NCBI GenBank assembly: GCA_964409295.1
Contig: CAYPCV010000016.1
Span: forward strand, 1 to 7,130
DNA from: UBA1140 sp964409295
Lineage (GTDB): Bacteria > Campylobacterota > Campylobacteria > Campylobacterales > Sulfurovaceae
Direction: 5' to 3'
DNA length: 7,130 bases
Shown: positions 6,135 to 7,130 of the stretch, piece by piece
Layout: each line of letters opens with the position of its first letter
Position numbering within the stretch: position 1 is the stretch's first letter
The notes under the pieces: generated by a model
What the model saw: the letters and a program-made list of their open reading frames with translations, nothing else
Database searches by the model: none
What the model was told of the DNA's origin: nothing
Position numbers and translations under genes: made by a program

Positions 6135-6932
6135 TTATAAATCCCAAAATGGTAATAAAAATTCAAGCTGTTCTTCAGTTAATATTTTAACACTCTCTTT
6201 TAGACATTTCAGCTGTATCATAGTAGCTTGGGCTTTTAATTTAGCAATTTCATCTACTTTTCCTTGAATACTTTTTAATTCAATATCCTCATCTACAGTC
6301 ATCTCAATCACATCAGCTTCTAAAACATTTAATGCTTTTTTGATTTTTTTAACACCCTGCATGGTCTCTTTCCGAACAACCAATAGCTTCTCTTTTTGTT
6401 CACTACTTAAACCAAGTTTTGCCTTTGTCCAATGCTCTACTAAAATTTTTGTTAAATGAGGTAATGCATCTTGATTCATTAAAAATGGCGAATTTTTTAA
6501 TCCATTTAATTTCCCATTACCTTGCATTTCACTAATCATACGAACAAATTTTTCAGTAGGATACTGCTTAATAATATAATCAGCAATGCTCTCTAAATCT
6601 TTAACAGCTACCTTCCCTTTTAATGTAGGCATAACCCCAAATTTACTTACTTTATTTGATTCACATACCGATTTAGACTCAACAGGGTCTTGAATGTAAT
6701 CTAAAATAAATGCTTTTTGGTCAGCTACTTTAGGAAATACGGCTTTAACATGAAACAATACAGCCTCCATAGCAGGAGCTTTTAACGTAGGAATTTGCTC
6801 TGGTTGGGGAACACTTAACATGTGACAAGATGCACAGTTTGCTTTTGTCAACTCTTCACCTGTTGAAGCCGTTGCCAATGAATTAAATGTTAAAAGCGTT
6901 AAACCTATAAAGAGTGGTTTGATAATATTCAT
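6135..6932 (-). CDS. Exported c-type cytochrome fused to a Spy/CpxP-like (LTxxQ) helical domain
   Basis: This 265-residue protein is the first gene of the operon. The start at 6932 was chosen because AAAGGAG lies 8 bases upstream and a proper signal peptide follows (hydrophobic 7-19, cleavage likely after A-T-A at 22). The frame could extend to an ATG at 7001, but that would read through the promoter and spoil the signal peptide. The N-terminal half is a monoheme cytochrome c: C-A-S-C-H (33-37), D-Y-I-Q-D-P (78-83) and a probable distal Met101 in G-V-M-P. The C-terminal part (about 155-265) is a charged all-helical segment framed by L-S-S-E-Q (175-179) and L-T-E-E-Q (251-255). This resembles the paired LTxxQ motifs of the periplasmic Spy/CpxP/CnrX superfamily (chaperones and stress or metal sensors). 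Extra cysteines are C90 and C243. The family call for the second domain rests on motifs read by eye. Confidence 0.8.
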   Translation of the reverse strand: MNIIKPLFIGLTLLTFNSLATASTGEELTKANCASCHMLSVPQPEQIPTLKAPAMEAVLFHVKAVFPKVADQKAFILDYIQDPVESKSVCESNKVSKFGVMPTLKGKVAVKDLESIADYIIKQYPTEKFVRMISEMQGNGKLNGLKNSPFLMNQDALPHLTKILVEHWTKAKLGLSSEQKEKLLVVRKETMQGVKKIKKALNVLEADVIEMTVDEDIELKSIQGKVDEIAKLKAQATMIQLKCLKESVKILTEEQLEFLLPFWDL

Positions 6933-6940
6933 AAATATAT

Positions 6941-6947
6941 CTCCTTT
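6941..6947 (-). promoter_or_regulatory. Ribosome binding site that fixes the cytochrome-Spy start
   Basis: AAAGGAG on the minus strand, 8 bases before ATG 6932, is the strongest Shine-Dalgarno in the window. It decides for the internal start over the in-frame ATG at 7001, which has no such site. Confidence 0.85.
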
Positions 6948-6974
6948 GGATAAATTAATAAGACTATTATCAAA

Positions 6975-6980
6975 ATTATA
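6975..6980 (-). promoter_or_regulatory. -10 element of the cytochrome / two-component operon
   Basis: TATAAT on the minus strand (6980-6975) is a perfect -10 and would give a leader of about 35 bases before the ATG at 6932. No -35 resembling TTGACA is found 16-18 bases upstream. That position is occupied by a G+C-richer inverted repeat, which fits an activator-dependent promoter. Confidence 0.65.
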
Positions 6981-6988
6981 GCGAAAAA

Positions 6989-7008
6989 CCACCTCATTCA
7001 TGGGGTGG
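6989..7008. promoter_or_regulatory. 9-2-9 inverted repeat in place of the -35, possible operator
   Basis: CCACCTCAT (6989-6997) and ATGGGGTGG (7000-7008) are reverse complements at 8 of 9 positions, separated by TC. The repeat is much richer in G+C than its surroundings and falls about 8 to 28 bases upstream of the leftward -10. A regulator binding site is the likeliest reading. It is followed on the plus strand by no T-run, so it is not a terminator. Confidence 0.5.
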
Positions 7009-7050
7009 ATGAAAGCGTAAAAGGCAAATAAAAAAGTTTAATATTTTTTT

Positions 7051-7080
7051 TTGTTAATTTTAGTGTTCTTCAGATATAAT
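7051..7080 (+). promoter_or_regulatory. Rightward promoter at the right edge
   Basis: TATAAT (7075-7080) with TTGTTA (7051-7056) 18 bases upstream gives a perfect -10 and a 4-of-6 -35, in a T-rich setting typical of the phylum. It points out of the window, divergent from the cytochrome operon promoter about 95 bases away, so a plus-strand gene should begin at or beyond the edge. Confidence 0.6.
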
Positions 7081-7111
7081 AAGAGATATGAAGTTTTAGA
7101 AAAGAGAAAAA

Positions 7112-7130
7112 GTGTTAAATATAGTAAAAG
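7112..7130 (+). CDS. Possible first codons of a rightward gene (GTG start), cut by the window end
   Basis: GTG at 7112 opens a frame reading V-L-N-I-V-K to the last base. It lies about 25 bases from the start point expected for the promoter at 7051-7080. A purine-rich A-G-A-G stretch (7103-7106) could be a weak ribosome binding site. Six codons cannot identify a product, and the true start may lie beyond the edge. Confidence 0.25.

Larger units (their letters stand above)
6975..7022. repeat. Direct repeat AT(n3)AGCGnAAAA flanking the inverted repeat
   Basis: The 14-base copies at 6975-6988 and 7009-7022 agree at 11 positions and start 34 bases apart, close to three helical turns. They abut the inverted repeat exactly on both sides. 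OmpR-type regulators usually bind direct repeats, so these could be response-regulator sites, although the left copy includes the -10 and the spacing is wider than usual. Chance similarity in AT-rich DNA is possible. Confidence 0.35.

Noticed and set aside
6966..6972. Perfect Fur half-site (TGATAAT on the minus strand) near the start point of the cytochrome operon
   Set aside because: Only one half matches; the other half agrees at 2 of 7 positions, so it is too weak to call a Fur box in AT-rich DNA.
6933..7001. N-terminal extension of the cytochrome-Spy gene to an ATG at 7001
   Set aside because: The extra 23 codons cover the TATAAT and the leader, lack a ribosome binding site and would put a charged segment before the signal peptide. 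The internal ATG at 6932 has AAAGGAG at ideal spacing.
1..7130. CRISPR array, tRNA/rRNA, transposase or integration site
   Set aside because: No regularly spaced repeats, cloverleaf-like sequence, transposase motifs or flanking target duplications were seen.

Overview
The window looks like chromosomal DNA of a Campylobacterota (epsilonproteobacterial) species, perhaps of the Sulfurimonas/Sulfurovum/Arcobacter type. The DNA is AT-rich (about one third G+C by eye). It carries a class I fumarase beta subunit, an OprD-like outer-membrane porin, FeoAB without FeoC, small periplasmic c-type cytochromes, and a HAMP-less histidine kinase with an H-box of the H-E-x-N-T-P type. The genus is inference; no rRNA or marker gene is present.

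Layout. Bases 1-252 hold the 3' end of a plus-strand fumarase gene. It converges on a long minus-strand block, and a perfect 14-bp inverted repeat at 262-297 separates the two. Everything from 308 to 6932 is transcribed leftward. In transcription order it comprises: a c-type cytochrome fused to a Spy/CpxP-like helical domain (6135-6932), an OmpR-type response regulator (5457-6125), its histidine kinase (4307-5467), a second small monoheme cytochrome c (3972-4319), an OprD-like porin (2718-3854), feoA (2413-2637) and feoB (308-2413). The first four genes are separated by 9 bases or overlap by 11-13 bases, so they form one operon. The porin and feoAB follow after gaps of 117 and 80 bases. Bases 6933-7130 are a divergent promoter region; a plus-strand gene probably begins at the very right edge.

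How it fits together. Three 15-bp 7-1-7 palindromes of Fur-box type lie before the porin (two) and before feoA (one). This points to an iron-repressed ferrous-iron uptake unit: a porin for the outer membrane and FeoAB for the inner membrane. Upstream of it sits a four-gene module in which a two-component system is bracketed by two exported heme proteins, one fused to a domain of the family that serves as periplasmic stress or metal sensor in the Cpx and Cnr systems. The most interesting hypothesis is that this is a heme-equipped Cpx/Cnr-like periplasmic sensing system. The architecture is read directly from the sequence. The signal (redox state, metal, iron or another ligand) and any regulatory link to the porin/feoAB genes are inference. 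No tRNA, rRNA, CRISPR array or insertion sequence was seen, and no gene-free stretch exceeds 300 bases.
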